Shown piece after piece: positions 38,585-48,754 of a DNA stretch of 64,000 bases. Each line of letters starts with the position of its first letter. Position 1 is the first letter of the stretch. The position numbers and the translations under genes were made by a program. A model generated the notes under the pieces. It worked only from the letters and a program-made list of their open reading frames with translations, made no database searches and was not told where the DNA came from. Source of the DNA: Agarivorans sp. Toyoura001 (lineage in GTDB: Bacteria > Pseudomonadota > Gammaproteobacteria > Enterobacterales > Celerinatantimonadaceae); NCBI RefSeq assembly GCF_005405585.1, contig NZ_BJEQ01000009.1, positions 1-64,000 of the forward strand. The letters run 5' to 3'.

Positions 38585-40030
38585 ATGTCGTTTGAAAAAG
38601 TCAGTCAGTCATTACTGGTGCCGGGTGGCATTGGCGAGCAAGAATTAACAATGGCGCTGACCGAGGTAGCAAAACACCAAATTGATTACGCTGATCTGTA
38701 TTTTCAACATAGTCGCCATGAGTCTTGGGTGCTAGAAGACGGCATTGTAAAAGAAGGTAGCTATAACATTGAGCAGGGCGTTGGTGTTCGCGCAATTAGC
38801 GGCGAACAAACGGGCTTCGCTTATTCAGATGTGATTAATCAAAGCGCGTTAATTCAAACTTGCCAGGCTGCCCGAGGTATTAGTGCTAAAGCTGGTTCGG
38901 CAAAAGTAAAACCATTTTCTCGAGTTAGCGCTGAGCAGTTTTATCAGTCAGACAACCCTTTAGTTAGCTTATCTAACCAACAAAAAATTGCTTTGTTAGA
39001 ACGAGCAGACAAATATGCGCGCAGCTTAGATTCCTCAGTGACTCAAGTGATCGTTAGCTTAAGTGGCGTTTACGAAGAAGTGTTAGTGGCGGCTAGTGAC
39101 GGAACCTTAGCAGCAGATATCCGCCCCTTAATTCGCTTTAACTGTAGCGTATTGGTAGAGCGCAACGAGCGTCGTGAGCGAGGCTCTGCTGGTGGCGGTG
39201 GCCGAAGCAACTATAGCTATTTCTTAGAAGACGTAAATGGTCGCGAACGGGCGATGGGCTTTGTTGATGAAGCTGTACGCCAAGCCTTGGTTAATTTGGA
39301 AGCGGTAGATGCGCCAGCTGGACTTATGCCGGTAGTGCTAGGTGCCGGTTGGCCTGGCGTGTTACTGCATGAAGCGGTAGGCCATGGTTTAGAGGGAGAC
39401 TTTAACCGTAAGGGCTCCTCTGCTTTTAGTGGCTGCATGGGTGAGAAGGTCGCCTCCAGTTTATGTACTGTGGTAGACGACGGCACGATGGGAAATCGTC
39501 GCGGTTCGGTCAGTATTGATGATGAAGGTACGCCTGGCCAATACAATGTATTGATTGAAAAAGGTGTGCTTAAAGGCTACATGCAAGACAAACACAACGC
39601 TCAGCTTATGAATACGCATTCTACCGGTAATGGCCGACGCGAGTCTTATGCCCATTTGCCCCTACCGCGTATGACAAATACCTATATGTTGTCCGGTGAA
39701 AGTGAACCCGAAGAGCTTATTGCTTCGGTTAAACGAGGCATTTATGCGCCCAACTTTGGTGGTGGCCAAGTAGATATTACATCAGGCAAATTCGTATTTT
39801 CTGCCTCAGAAGCTTACCTCATCGAAGACGGCAAAATTACCGCGCCAATTAAAGGCGCCACCTTAATTGGTAGCGGACCAGAAGCGATGCAGCAAGTGTC
39901 GATGGTTGGCAATGACCTCGCGCTCGATCAAGGTGTTGGTGTATGTGGTAAAGAAGGTCAAAGTGTACCGGTAGGAGTAGGACAGCCTAGCTTGAAGTTG
40001 GATGAACTTACTGTAGGTGGTACAGCATAA
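38585..40030 (+). CDS. tldD: Metalloprotease subunit TldD
   Basis: Catalytic subunit of the TldD/TldE heterodimeric zinc protease, 481 residues. The active-site HExxxH motif is present as [13 protein letters not shown] near residue 262, with a further conserved cysteine region near the C-terminus. In E. coli TldD/E trims microcin B17 and degrades unfolded peptides such as the CcdA antitoxin. The in-frame GTG at 38567 lies inside the amidase gene; the ATG at 38585 with GGAGAG upstream is preferred. Its partner pmbA (tldE) follows after darP. Confidence 0.96.
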   Translation: MSFEKVSQSLLVPGGIGEQELTMALTEVAKHQIDYADLYFQHSRHESWVLEDGIVKEGSYNIEQGVGVRAISGEQTGFAYSDVINQSALIQTCQAARGISAKAGSAKVKPFSRVSAEQFYQSDNPLVSLSNQQKIALLERADKYARSLDSSVTQVIVSLSGVYEEVLVAASDGTLAADIRPLIRFNCSVLVERNERRERGSAGGGGRSNYSYFLEDVNGRERAMGFVDEAVRQALVNLEAVDAPAGLMPVVLGAGWPGVLLHEAVGHGLEGDFNRKGSSAFSGCMGEKVASSLCTVVDDGTMGNRRGSVSIDDEGTPGQYNVLIEKGVLKGYMQDKHNAQLMNTHSTGNGRRESYAHLPLPRMTNTYMLSGESEPEELIASVKRGIYAPNFGGGQVDITSGKFVFSASEAYLIEDGKITAPIKGATLIGSGPEAMQQVSMVGNDLALDQGVGVCGKEGQSVPVGVGQPSLKLDELTVGGTA

Positions 40031-40031
40031 T

Positions 40032-40057
40032 AAAAAGGGGCGTTAAGCCCCTTTTTT
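40032..40057. terminator. Bidirectional terminator between tldD and darP
   Basis: A stem AAAAAGGGGC / GCCCCTTTTT with a GTTAA loop has A and T runs on both sides. It ends tldD on the plus strand and touches the darP stop codon on the minus strand, so it can serve both convergent genes. Confidence 0.85.
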
Positions 40058-40559
40058 AATGGTGTTCTTTTAGGTATTTAGCCAGTTCTTGATGGGCTTT
40101 GTCTGGTTTTTCTTGCTCTAATTCTTTTTTAGCTTGGCGGACTAATTGGCGAAGCTTTTGGCGCTCAAAGTTAGGGTTCTCAGCTACTAAGTTATTAATC
40201 GCTGAATCGCCTTCGGCAATTAAGAGGTCACGTTGTTTATCTAACGCAAGTTGCGCTTGAGCCTGATAAATATGTTTATTACGGATCTTGTCTAAGCCAG
40301 CATTAATTTGCTCTTCATTTTCAGTGCGCATCACTTTGCCAATGTAGTTCATATGGCGGCGTGAGGCTTCGCGTTTGTCTTTCAAACGTTTAGCTAGGGC
40401 AATGGCTTCGCGTAAGGTTGGACTCATCTCAATAGTGGCTAGCTGCGGATTGGTTAACCCAACCAAGTCGGCACCTAGTTTTTTCAGCCGGTCTGCTTCT
40501 CGCTTGATTTCGGACTTACTGATCCAATCGTCATCATCAATGGGCTGTTCTTTCTTCAT
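40056..40559 (-). CDS. darP: Ribosome-associated assembly factor DarP (YjgA)
   Basis: A 167-residue highly charged alpha-helical protein of the YjgA/DUF615 family, which binds late 50S precursors. The N-terminus (DDDWISKSEIKREADRLKKLG) and the segment SPTLREAIALAKRLK are family hallmarks. It is divergent from pmbA, the same arrangement as yjgA-pmbA in E. coli. Confidence 0.95.
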   Translation of the reverse strand: MKKEQPIDDDDWISKSEIKREADRLKKLGADLVGLTNPQLATIEMSPTLREAIALAKRLKDKREASRRHMNYIGKVMRTENEEQINAGLDKIRNKHIYQAQAQLALDKQRDLLIAEGDSAINNLVAENPNFERQKLRQLVRQAKKELEQEKPDKAHQELAKYLKEHH

Positions 40560-40663
40560 TTTTAACTCTCATGGTACTTTTTTTCATATCTTACCAGTTC
40601 TTGCATATGGTCGCTCGATGAGTTTTGTTATGCTAGGGAAATGCATGGAGATGAAGAATAACA

Positions 40664-42001
40664 ATGAGCCCTGAAAAACAAGTTAGCCAAGAGTTAAGCC
40701 AATTAAAACAGGCTGTAGAGTTTGCCATTCAAGAAGCCAAACAACTAGGAGCCGACGAATCGGAAGTGTCGATTTCTAAGCAAACCGGAATTTGCGTGGC
40801 TACCCGTGATCAAGAAGTGGAAACGCTGGAGTTTAATCACGATGGTGCCTTGGGTATCGCGGTATATACGGCTAACTGTAAGGGCAGTGCTTCAACCTCT
40901 GATTTAAGCCCTGAAGCAATTAAGAATGCAGTGAAAGCGGCTTACGATATTTCTAAATTCACTTCGGCAGATAAAGCTGCCGGAATTGCCGACAAAGAGC
41001 TACTCGCCACTGATATTCCTGATTTAGATTTATTCCACCCACACCCACTAGAGCCTGACCGTTTTATTGAGCTTGCCAAAAAGTGTGAGGGATTAGCGTT
41101 GGCTAACCCTAAAATTAAAGCCAGTGATGGGGCGAACATTAATAGCCACTACGGGGTTAAGGTATTTGGAAATAGCCACGGCTTTGTAGGCGGTTACCCG
41201 ACCAGTCGTCATAGTATTAGTTGTATGTTGATCGCTGGTGAAAAAGATATGCAACGTGATTACGCCTACAGCGTAGCGCGTGACTTCTCTGACCTCGACA
41301 GTATTGAAGAGATTGCTGCTCAAGCGACCAGTAAAACCCTAGGTCGTTTAGGCAGTCGCAAAATTTCGACTTGTGAAGTACCTGTGGTATTTGATCAAGA
41401 AGTGGCGGGTAGCTTGTTTGGCCATTTAATTGGAGCGATTAGTGGTGGTAATTTATATCGTCGTTCGTCATTTTTACTCGATAGTTTGGGAAAAAAATTG
41501 TTCCCGAGTTGGTTGTCTATTTACGAAGACCCATTTGTTAAAAAGGGCTTATCAAGTACACCTTTTGACAGCGAAGGTGTAGCACCTAAAGCTAAACACA
41601 TTATTGCCGATGGAGTTTTAGAGTCTTACTTATTAACGACTTATGCGGGCCGTAAGTTGGGCATGCAAAGTACCGGGCATGCGGGCGGTATTCATAACTG
41701 GCTTGTGAAAAATAGCGGTGTAAATAGGACTGAGCTGTTAAAGCAAATGGGGACGGGCTTATTGGTAACCGAAATGATGGGGCAAGGGGTAAATACGGTA
41801 ACTGGAGACTACTCTCGCGGTGCCGCTGGCTACTGGGTAGAGAATGGTGAAATTGCTTTTCCAGTACATGAAATCACTGTCGCCAGTACTTTGCCTGAAA
41901 TGTTTGCGAATGTTGTCGCTATTGCTGATGACTTCGATAAAGAGAGTGCTATTCAAACGGGCTCGATATTGATTTCTTCAATGAAGATTGCAGGTAGCTA
42001 A
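40664..42001 (+). CDS. pmbA: Metalloprotease subunit PmbA (TldE)
   Basis: Partner of TldD in the TldD/E protease, 445 residues. It has the same overall fold but lacks the HExxxH motif, as expected for the non-catalytic subunit. Conserved C-terminal segments GNSH, GYPTSRHS and GDYSRGAAGYWVENG are present. GGAGATGAAG lies before the ATG. It is convergent with mgtE across 82 bp. Confidence 0.95.
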   Translation: MSPEKQVSQELSQLKQAVEFAIQEAKQLGADESEVSISKQTGICVATRDQEVETLEFNHDGALGIAVYTANCKGSASTSDLSPEAIKNAVKAAYDISKFTSADKAAGIADKELLATDIPDLDLFHPHPLEPDRFIELAKKCEGLALANPKIKASDGANINSHYGVKVFGNSHGFVGGYPTSRHSISCMLIAGEKDMQRDYAYSVARDFSDLDSIEEIAAQATSKTLGRLGSRKISTCEVPVVFDQEVAGSLFGHLIGAISGGNLYRRSSFLLDSLGKKLFPSWLSIYEDPFVKKGLSSTPFDSEGVAPKAKHIIADGVLESYLLTTYAGRKLGMQSTGHAGGIHNWLVKNSGVNRTELLKQMGTGLLVTEMMGQGVNTVTGDYSRGAAGYWVENGEIAFPVHEITVASTLPEMFANVVAIADDFDKESAIQTGSILISSMKIAGS

Positions 42002-42083
42002 AGTTAATTGGATTGGGCTAGAGCCACAAATAAGCTGAATTGTTTGCTCTAGCTCAGTTCTCGTCTCTGGCCTCTAGCTTTGT

Positions 42084-43445
42084 TTAAGCCAGTATTAAGG
42101 TGGCCATTCCTAAGAAAGAGAATAAGCCCATTACATCTGTAATGGTGGTTAAAGCCATACCGCCAGCTAATGCTGGGTCAATGTTAAATTTCTTCATTAG
42201 CAGGGGAATAGTAACGCCAGCCAGCCCGGCTAATGACATATTTATAAACATCGCCCCTGCGATGATCACACCCAGTGTCCAATCTCCTTTCCAAAAGGTT
42301 ACCACTATCGCAATCACCGTGGCCCAAATCATACCGTTGAGCATGCCAATAGCCGCTTCTTTGCCGATGAGCCAGCGTGAGTTACCTTCCCCAATATGCC
42401 CCACAGCTAAGCCACGGATTACCAGGGCAAGTGTTTGATTACCGGCAATGCCTCCCATACTAGGGACAATCGTCATTAAAATTGCCAAGGTGGCTAATTG
42501 TTCCAAGGTTGACTCAAACATGTTACTGATAGAGGCTGCGATTAACGCTGCACACAAGTTTATTGCTAGCCAAAAGGTTCTACGTTGAGTACTTTTTATT
42601 ACCGGCGCAAAGGTATCTTCGTCATCATCCATGCCTGCCATGCCCATCATACTGTGCTCGGCATTTTCACGAATAATATCAACCACATCATCAATGGTCA
42701 CTCGGCCCAATAAGTGACCTTCTTCATCGACAACAGGGGCTGAAATCCAGTCGTGGCGCTCAAATAATGCCGCTACATCATCTTCATCCATCGCTACCGG
42801 AATGGTCTCTGCCTTACTGTCCATCACGTCGCGAACGTCAACATTGGGGTTAACGGTAAGCAGGGTGGATAAAGGGATATCACCGAGTAGTGAATCATCC
42901 TCGTCCACTACATACAAGGCGTCTGTGGCCTCGGGCAGTTCACCGCGCACCCGTAAGTAACGTAATACCACATCAATAGTGACGTCGGCACGAATGGTGA
43001 TGGTGTCAGTGTTCATGATACTGCCGGCAGTATCTTCAGGATAGGCTAAGGCGGCTTCTACACGATGACGGTCTTGCCCGTCCATCTGTTCTAATACTTC
43101 TTGATACACACTATCAGGCAGGCTACGCAGCACATAAGCGATATCGTCGGTGTCCATGCCTTCGGTGGCTGCGGCAAGCGTCTCAGGCGCCATTAATTGC
43201 AGCACGCCTTCCATTACGTCTTCGTTAAGCTCTTCGAGAATTTCGCCGTGTTGTTCAGGATCGGTGAGTTGCCATAACACTTTCCGCCCCGCTGGTGGGC
43301 TAGATTCTAGCAGTAAGGCTACGTCACAGGCCGGCATTTGATGAAGCATGCGCCTAACATGCACAAACATACCGCTGTCTAGGGCTTGGTTAAGCTCCTG
43401 CAAACGTTTGTGCTGATTAGGGTTTAACTCCATCTCTTCCGGCAT
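42084..43445 (-). CDS. mgtE: Magnesium channel/transporter MgtE
   Basis: An Mg2+-gated inner-membrane magnesium channel, about 453 residues. An N-terminal helical domain of right-handed superhelix type lies at about 30-130, two CBS domains at about 135-255, and five membrane helices from about 285 to the end, including the conserved PSMGGIAGNQ near 333 and AGLAGVTIPLL. Two upstream in-frame codons exist; the ATG at 43445 sits six bases after AGGGA and is preferred to 43451. It lies 65 bp after npr on the same strand. The space is too short for an M-box riboswitch, so it is probably expressed with the rpoN-npr cluster. Confidence 0.93.
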   Translation of the reverse strand: MPEEMELNPNQHKRLQELNQALDSGMFVHVRRMLHQMPACDVALLLESSPPAGRKVLWQLTDPEQHGEILEELNEDVMEGVLQLMAPETLAAATEGMDTDDIAYVLRSLPDSVYQEVLEQMDGQDRHRVEAALAYPEDTAGSIMNTDTITIRADVTIDVVLRYLRVRGELPEATDALYVVDEDDSLLGDIPLSTLLTVNPNVDVRDVMDSKAETIPVAMDEDDVAALFERHDWISAPVVDEEGHLLGRVTIDDVVDIIRENAEHSMMGMAGMDDDEDTFAPVIKSTQRRTFWLAINLCAALIAASISNMFESTLEQLATLAILMTIVPSMGGIAGNQTLALVIRGLAVGHIGEGNSRWLIGKEAAIGMLNGMIWATVIAIVVTFWKGDWTLGVIIAGAMFINMSLAGLAGVTIPLLMKKFNIDPALAGGMALTTITDVMGLFSFLGMATLILA

Positions 43446-43510
43446 AAGCATTCCCTATTATTGTTTAAGCAGCGCTTGCTAAGTGTAGCGTGTGTTTATT
43501 GCGCTTTGGT

Positions 43511-43780
43511 TTATTCTTCGTCGAAATTTGCTTCTATTAACGCTTGAACAGCATCTAAAGCCGCAGTGGCATCGTCCCCTTCGGAAATAATGGTTAAGGT
43601 ATTACCTTGAGCGCTGGCTAACACCAACAAGCCCATTACACTGGCAGCGGAGGCAGTTTTCTCGCCATCGATAATGGTTAGTTCAGCATCAAATTTTTGG
43701 GCCAGCTCTACCAGTTTTGTCGCTGGGCGAGCATGCAGCCCCAGCTTGTTTTTAACGATAACTTGCCTAGTGAGTTTCAA
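43511..43780 (-). CDS. npr: Nitrogen-PTS phosphocarrier protein NPr
   Basis: The HPr-like phosphocarrier of the nitrogen-related PTS, 89 residues from the chosen start. The phosphorylated His is in NKLGLHARPATKL at about residue 16. The longest frame would begin at 43828 and add 16 residues, but a TTG at 43780 aligns the HARP motif at the same distance from the N-terminus as E. coli NPr. This start overlaps the 3' end of rapZ by 14 bases, as usual in this cluster. It passes phosphate to PtsN, encoded two genes upstream. Confidence 0.92.
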   Translation of the reverse strand: MKLTRQVIVKNKLGLHARPATKLVELAQKFDAELTIIDGEKTASAASVMGLLVLASAQGNTLTIISEGDDATAALDAVQALIEANFDEE

Positions 43781-44624
43781 GACGGTGTTCCAAAGTGCGA
43801 TGGCGACGTTGTACTTTACGCTGAGCACTAAAGTGTTCAGCTAGTTTTTCTGCTACGTAAACACTACGGTGTTGGCCACCAGTGCAACCAATGGCAATGG
43901 TTAGATAAGCGCGATTATTGGCTTCCAAATGCGGTAACCAAGATTGTAGTAAATCACGAATTTGCTTAATGTATTGATTGACCAAAGCTTGTGCTGATAA
44001 ATACTCTTGAACGGGTTTATCTAGGCCAGTCAGTGGTCGTAACTCTTCTTGCCAATGGGGGTTCGGCAGAAATCTAGCATCAAACATATAGTCAGCATCG
44101 TTAGGTACGCCGTTTTTAAAGCCAAACGATTCAAACACTAAAATTAACTGTTGTTGCTGATCGCCAGTTACTCTAGAGCGAATTAAGCCACTTAGCTCAT
44201 GCACTGATAAGCGTGAAGTATCGATGCGTAAATCAGCATTTCGAGATAACGGTGCCAGCAGCTCGGTTTCCGATTCAATCGCTTCCGCCAGAGACAAATT
44301 AGTTTGACTCAGCGGGTGAACTCGCCGCGTTTCGCTGTAACGGCGGATCAGTGCTTCGTCTTTAGCATCTAAAAAAATGCTTAATAGATTCACATCAGGG
44401 CCGGCGTTGCGAATAATTTGGCCTATCGGCGAAGGTTCGTCTGGGAGGTTTCGAATATCGATACTTATTGCTACTTTAGAGTAAGTATTTTTTAAGTTAT
44501 CGATAAGAGATTGCCATAACACAACCGGGAGGTTGTCTACGCAATAGTAGCCCAGATCTTCTAGTACTCTTAAGGCGACGGTTTTTCCTGAACCAGAACG
44601 CCCACTCACGATAATGAGTTCCAT
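43767..44624 (-). CDS. rapZ: RNase adapter protein RapZ
   Basis: An adapter that binds glucosamine-6-phosphate and guides RNase E to the GlmZ sRNA, thereby controlling GlmS and the supply of peptidoglycan and LPS precursors. The 285-residue protein has Walker A GRSGSGKT at residues 7-14, a Walker B-like segment, and a C-terminal domain with GCTGGQHRSVYVAE near 248. Its place between ptsN and npr is highly conserved. Confidence 0.96.
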   Translation of the reverse strand: MELIIVSGRSGSGKTVALRVLEDLGYYCVDNLPVVLWQSLIDNLKNTYSKVAISIDIRNLPDEPSPIGQIIRNAGPDVNLLSIFLDAKDEALIRRYSETRRVHPLSQTNLSLAEAIESETELLAPLSRNADLRIDTSRLSVHELSGLIRSRVTGDQQQQLILVFESFGFKNGVPNDADYMFDARFLPNPHWQEELRPLTGLDKPVQEYLSAQALVNQYIKQIRDLLQSWLPHLEANNRAYLTIAIGCTGGQHRSVYVAEKLAEHFSAQRKVQRRHRTLEHRLETH

Positions 44625-44650
44625 GACTATCCCTAACGGTGATTAGAGTA

Positions 44651-45094
44651 TTAGGCTACCATGATGTCGTATAATTCGTCATCACTTTGTGCACAACGAA
44701 GTTGTTTACATACTTGCTTATCGTTAAGTTTTTCAGCTACTTGAGATAAGGTGTTGAGGTGTTGTTTACACTGATCTTCTGGTACCAGTAAGGCAAAAAC
44801 CAAATCAACAGGTTTATTGTCAATGGCATCAAAAGCAATTGGGGGATCACAACGTAAAAAAACAGCGGTTGTTTGATGCTGTTTATCAATGCGGCCATGA
44901 GGTATTGCCACGCCTTGCCCGATACCGGTGCTGCCCATTTTTTCTCTATTCAACAAACTCTCAAATATACATTGAGCTGTCGTATCCAGTTGACCAGCGG
45001 CTAGTTCACTAATGATTTCTAAGGCGCGTTTTTTTGAAGAGCATTGGACTGCACTTTGAGTGCAATCCAAGCTTAGTACTTTATCTATTTGCAT
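44651..45094 (-). CDS. ptsN: Nitrogen-PTS enzyme IIA (PtsN)
   Basis: A 147-residue EIIA-Ntr protein, the terminal phosphate acceptor of the nitrogen PTS. It modulates potassium uptake and other systems through its phosphorylation state. The active His is in GVAIPHGRID near residue 67, inside the TGIGQGVAIPHGR family signature. It lies 8 bp from hpf and 26 bp from rapZ. Confidence 0.95.
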   Translation of the reverse strand: MQIDKVLSLDCTQSAVQCSSKKRALEIISELAAGQLDTTAQCIFESLLNREKMGSTGIGQGVAIPHGRIDKQHQTTAVFLRCDPPIAFDAIDNKPVDLVFALLVPEDQCKQHLNTLSQVAEKLNDKQVCKQLRCAQSDDELYDIMVA

Positions 45095-45102
45095 GGAGGT
45101 GA

Positions 45103-45390
45103 CTAATGTTTGTTAAGTTTTTCTTTATGTTTGATAACTTGGCGGTCAAGTTTGTCGATAAGACCATCAATGGCCGCATACATATCTGAATGTTCAGCGG
45201 TAGCGAATAATTCACCGCCATTTAAATGTAAGGTGGCTTCTGCGATTTGATTGAGCTTCTCGACGTTGAGGATGACATGAACATTGTTTATCTGGTCAAA
45301 TCGTCGAGTGAGCTTGGCAAACTTGTTATGGACATATTCTTTTAAAGACTCAGTTATATCAACGTGGTGTCCGGTAAGATTAATTTGCAT
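45103..45390 (-). CDS. hpf: Ribosome hibernation promoting factor (short HPF)
   Basis: A 95-residue short-form HPF that binds the small ribosomal subunit and helps form 100S dimers in stationary phase. It has the beta-alpha-beta-alpha fold with MQINLTGHHVDITESLKEYV at the N-terminus. It lacks the C-terminal dimerisation domain of long HPF, so dimer formation would need RMF as in E. coli. It is 23 bp downstream of rpoN. Confidence 0.95.
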   Translation of the reverse strand: MQINLTGHHVDITESLKEYVHNKFAKLTRRFDQINNVHVILNVEKLNQIAEATLHLNGGELFATAEHSDMYAAIDGLIDKLDRQVIKHKEKLNKH

Positions 45391-45413
45391 AAATATAGTC
45401 CCCTTGATTGGCC

Positions 45414-46916
45414 TTAAAGTAGGCTCTTACGTTGGTTAGAAGGTGGTATCGCTAAAGACTCACGATATTTTGCAATCGTACGTCTTGCCACCTTGATCCC
45501 CTGATCTGCCAAAATATCAGCAATCTTACTATCGCTGAGAGGTTTACTGGTATTTTCGGCAGCAACCAGTTTCTTAATTAATGCACGAATAGCGGTAGAT
45601 GAACATTCACCGCCGCCATCGGTAGCCACATGGCTAGAGAAAAAATACTTAAGTTCGAAAATGCCGCGAGGTGTGTGCATGAATTTTTGAGTTGTCACTC
45701 GAGAAATCGTTGATTCGTGCATTTCTACTGCTTCGGCCACATCGTTCAGCACCATTGGTTTCATTGCTTCTTCACCGTATTCGAAGAAGGCTTGTTGATG
45801 GTGAACGATACAGTTAGAGACTTTGAGTAAGGTTTCATTGCGGCTTTCAATACTCTTAATAAACCACTTAGCTTCTTGTAAGTGGCTACGGATAAACTGA
45901 GTATCGGTGGCATTAGACGTTTTACTTAAGGATGCATAGTGAGAGTTTACTCTTAGCTTCGGCATCGCATCGGGGTTTAGCTCTACCACCCAACGACCTT
46001 GGCGCTTCACTACGGAAACATCGGGAATAACGTATTGGGCTTGGTTTGGCTCAACAGCGTTACCCGGGCGTGGTTCTAAGGTGTGAATCAAACGCATCAC
46101 TTCGCGCAGCTGGTCTTCTTTTAATTTGGTCTTTCGAGCCAATAAGCGAAAATCTCGATTGGCTAATACATCGATATGGTTAGACACCACATCTTTGGCT
46201 TCATTTAGCCATGGTGTTTCTGGGGAAAAACGGCTTAATTGAATTAACAAACATTCTTGTAGTGAGCGCGCGGCAATGCCTACGGGGTCGAAATGCTGAA
46301 TCCGTTTTAGTACTGCTTCAATTTCGTCAAGCTCTACATCTAAGTCGTTATTGTCACTAGAATTTAGGCCATCTAATAACTGTTCACAATCTTGTGTGAG
46401 GTAACCTGATTCATCTACTGCATCAATAATGGCTAAAGCAATGGCTTGGTCTACTTCGCTGAAAGGAGTAAGGCGCATTTGCCACAGCATGTGATCTTGT
46501 AAGGAATCAACAGTTTCGCCTTGGAATAACATATCATTGTCGTCACCACCGCCACTGCCGCTCGATGAGCTAGCTGGCGCGGAACTGGCGCTATAAATAT
46601 CGTCCCAAGTGGAGTCTACGGGTAGGTCATCAGAAACAGTTTCTTGGTTAATGGCATCGCCAGCTTCCATTTGGCTACTGTCTACGTCGGCGCTAGATTC
46701 GGCTTCTGTAGATTTTTCATTGGCTGACTTAGCCTCTGTTGCGTCACTATCATTCGAATGTGACTCATCCGCCTCAAGCAGAGGGTTACTTTCCAGAGCC
46801 TCTTGAATTTCTTGCTGTAAATCCAGGGTTGAAAGCTGGAGTAAGCGTATGGCCTGTTGTAACTGGGGGGTCATGGTTAACTGCTGACCAAGACGCAACT
46901 GCAAAGATGCTTTCAT
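45414..46916 (-). CDS. rpoN: RNA polymerase sigma-54 factor
   Basis: Sigma-54, 500 residues (E. coli 477). Region I is Gln/Leu-rich ([23 protein letters not shown]). Region II, residues about 50-125, is longer and very acidic/Ser-rich, which explains the extra length. The core-binding domain follows, with a helix-turn-helix near 365-390 and the C-terminal RpoN box [10 protein letters not shown] near 485. It is in the conserved lptB-rpoN-hpf order. Confidence 0.97.
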   Translation of the reverse strand: MKASLQLRLGQQLTMTPQLQQAIRLLQLSTLDLQQEIQEALESNPLLEADESHSNDSDATEAKSANEKSTEAESSADVDSSQMEAGDAINQETVSDDLPVDSTWDDIYSASSAPASSSSGSGGGDDNDMLFQGETVDSLQDHMLWQMRLTPFSEVDQAIALAIIDAVDESGYLTQDCEQLLDGLNSSDNNDLDVELDEIEAVLKRIQHFDPVGIAARSLQECLLIQLSRFSPETPWLNEAKDVVSNHIDVLANRDFRLLARKTKLKEDQLREVMRLIHTLEPRPGNAVEPNQAQYVIPDVSVVKRQGRWVVELNPDAMPKLRVNSHYASLSKTSNATDTQFIRSHLQEAKWFIKSIESRNETLLKVSNCIVHHQQAFFEYGEEAMKPMVLNDVAEAVEMHESTISRVTTQKFMHTPRGIFELKYFFSSHVATDGGGECSSTAIRALIKKLVAAENTSKPLSDSKIADILADQGIKVARRTIAKYRESLAIPPSNQRKSLL

Positions 46917-46966
46917 TAACTACCGCTATCCCTTCTTTTTATATTATTTTCTAAGCTGCACTTTAA

Positions 46967-47692
46967 CTATAGCTTGAATTGTTCACCGAGATAAACTCGT
47001 TTCACGTGCTCGTTTTCAAGTATTTCTTGTGGCTTACCTGAGGCTATCAATTCACCCTGACTAACGATATAGGCATGCTCACAAACATCGAGAGTTTCCC
47101 TTACATTGTGGTCGGTAATTAATACACCTAGACCGCGATCACGCAGGTGTTCAATGATTTTTTTAATATCAATAACGGAAATAGGATCTACCCCAGCGAA
47201 GGGTTCGTCAAGCAAAATAAACTTAGGGGCTGCGGCTAAGGCGCGGGCAATTTCTACCCGGCGACGCTCTCCGCCTGATAGGCTCATACCGAGATTTTTG
47301 CGAATATGCCCAATGTGAAACTCTTCTAGCAAATCGTCCAATGCGCCAATTTGCTGCTCTTTGTCCAAATCCTTACGGGTTTCTAATACCGCCAGAATAT
47401 TTTTTTCTACCGATAAGCGGCGAAAGATAGAGGCTTCTTGCGGAAGATAACCAATGCCTTTTCGTGCTCGAGTATGCATAGCAGTGCTAGACAGATCATC
47501 GTCATCGATAAGTATTCGGCCATGATCTCGTGGCACTAGGCCAACCACCATGTAGAAGGTAGTGGTTTTACCGGCGCCGTTTGGCCCTAGTAAACCAACA
47601 ATTTTCCCGGTTTCTACATTTAAACTGACGTTCTTTACTACCTTGCGACCTTTGTAGCTTTTGGCAAGGTTCTCAGCGATTAAGGTACTCAT
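46967..47692 (-). CDS. lptB: LPS export ABC transporter ATPase LptB
   Basis: The cytoplasmic ATPase that powers LPS extraction by LptB2FGC, 241 residues. It has Walker [10 protein letters not shown] near residue 36, Q-loop PQEASIF, ABC signature [13 protein letters not shown] near 138, and Walker [14 protein letters not shown] near 158. It is 2 bp from lptA and 50 bp from rpoN. Confidence 0.97.
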   Translation of the reverse strand: MSTLIAENLAKSYKGRKVVKNVSLNVETGKIVGLLGPNGAGKTTTFYMVVGLVPRDHGRILIDDDDLSSTAMHTRARKGIGYLPQEASIFRRLSVEKNILAVLETRKDLDKEQQIGALDDLLEEFHIGHIRKNLGMSLSGGERRRVEIARALAAAPKFILLDEPFAGVDPISVIDIKKIIEHLRDRGLGVLITDHNVRETLDVCEHAYIVSQGELIASGKPQEILENEHVKRVYLGEQFKL

Positions 47693-47694
47693 GA

Positions 47695-48234
47695 TTACTC
47701 ATTGTCCTCGGGGGAGAGTTCTTCTAATTGCTGAGGCAGGAAGATAGTAGTCACTCGATTATTTTCATCGCCTTGAGCAACCATCTCTTGTTTGTTAATG
47801 CTGTATTTAATCATTTGGCCTTTTACTAAGCTCTCTTCTTGCTTGAGCTGAGCATTGTTGGTTAACGTGAGGGTCTGCGTTTTTAAATCGTAACGCACCT
47901 CGTTGGCCTCTGCTTCAATCGGCTTGCCGCTGTCTAGTAGTTGGTAAAAAGTTGCTGGTTCGCCTTTGGCGATCATCACTTCGCTGCCTTTTTCTTCACT
48001 ACCTATTACGCTGAGTTCTTCGGCGTGCATTTTTATTGAACCTTGAGTCACCACTACATTATTGTAGAAAGTGACGCGGTTTTCTTTGATGTTGACCTGC
48101 TGGCGGTCGGCATCAACAATAATTTGTTTGTTGAAGTCGTCTTCAAGTGCTTGAGAACCCCAAGAAAGGATAAACAAGCTAGCCGCTAGCGCTAACTTAC
48201 TCTTGTGGGTTGTGGTAAACCGCTTCGATATCAT
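47695..48234 (-). CDS. lptA: Periplasmic LPS bridge protein LptA
   Basis: A 179-residue OstA-domain beta-jellyroll protein that forms the periplasmic bridge for LPS between LptC and LptD. A signal peptide spans about residues 1-29 (cleavage after SQA). The jellyroll covers residues about 35-150 ([20 protein letters not shown]). The 5' end overlaps lptC by 38 bases. Confidence 0.95.
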   Translation of the reverse strand: MISKRFTTTHKSKLALAASLFILSWGSQALEDDFNKQIIVDADRQQVNIKENRVTFYNNVVVTQGSIKMHAEELSVIGSEEKGSEVMIAKGEPATFYQLLDSGKPIEAEANEVRYDLKTQTLTLTNNAQLKQEESLVKGQMIKYSINKQEMVAQGDENNRVTTIFLPQQLEELSPEDNE

Positions 48235-48754
48235 CTAATAAAGTCACTATTTCGTTAGCTAGATCACCGTCCATGCCAACACCATACAATTCGTACGATG
48301 GGCCATACACGGTAACAGGTTGATCGCTGCTCATGGTTTCGCTTTGCAGATCGATTTCCAAACTTTCGGTAATTATGTCGCGAACGTACTCGCCACGACT
48401 TAAGTTTTTAATCACTACATTGTCATTTAAGGTGACAGTTTGTTGCTGCTGTACTGTAGCGTGATCAGCCACAATTTGCCATACAGGTTGACGAGGATCT
48501 GGGTAAACCAAAATCTTTGGTTGAGTAAATTCAGTGTGCTTAAGTTGTTCAAAAAACTCCATTTGTTCGGCATAGATACGGTAACGAGGGCTGCCATTTT
48601 CGCCAAAGCTGACGCTATAGAGTTTCTCTGCAACGAAGTTGGGCTTGCTGGCTTCGCGTTGAGCGCTTTGTTGTTTAGGATCTGAGGGGCTTAATTGCCA
48701 CAACACCAAGGCAAGAACGAACAGGCTAGCAAAAAACAGCGTAACGCGATTCAT
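48197..48754 (-). CDS. lptC: LPS export inner-membrane protein LptC
   Basis: A 185-residue bitopic protein with one N-terminal membrane helix (residues 5-22) and a periplasmic OstA-like jellyroll that receives LPS from LptFG and hands it to LptA. It overlaps kdsC by four bases and lptA by 38. Confidence 0.95.
   Translation of the reverse strand: MNRVTLFFASLFVLALVLWQLSPSDPKQQSAQREASKPNFVAEKLYSVSFGENGSPRYRIYAEQMEFFEQLKHTEFTQPKILVYPDPRQPVWQIVADHATVQQQQTVTLNDNVVIKNLSRGEYVRDIITESLEIDLQSETMSSDQPVTVYGPSYELYGVGMDGDLANEIVTLLDDIEAVYHNPQE

Noticed and set aside
42013-42056. Inverted repeat GCTAGAGC / GCTCTAGC between pmbA and mgtE
   Set aside because: The 8-bp arms are separated by about 21 bases and no T tract follows on either strand, so I do not call it a terminator.
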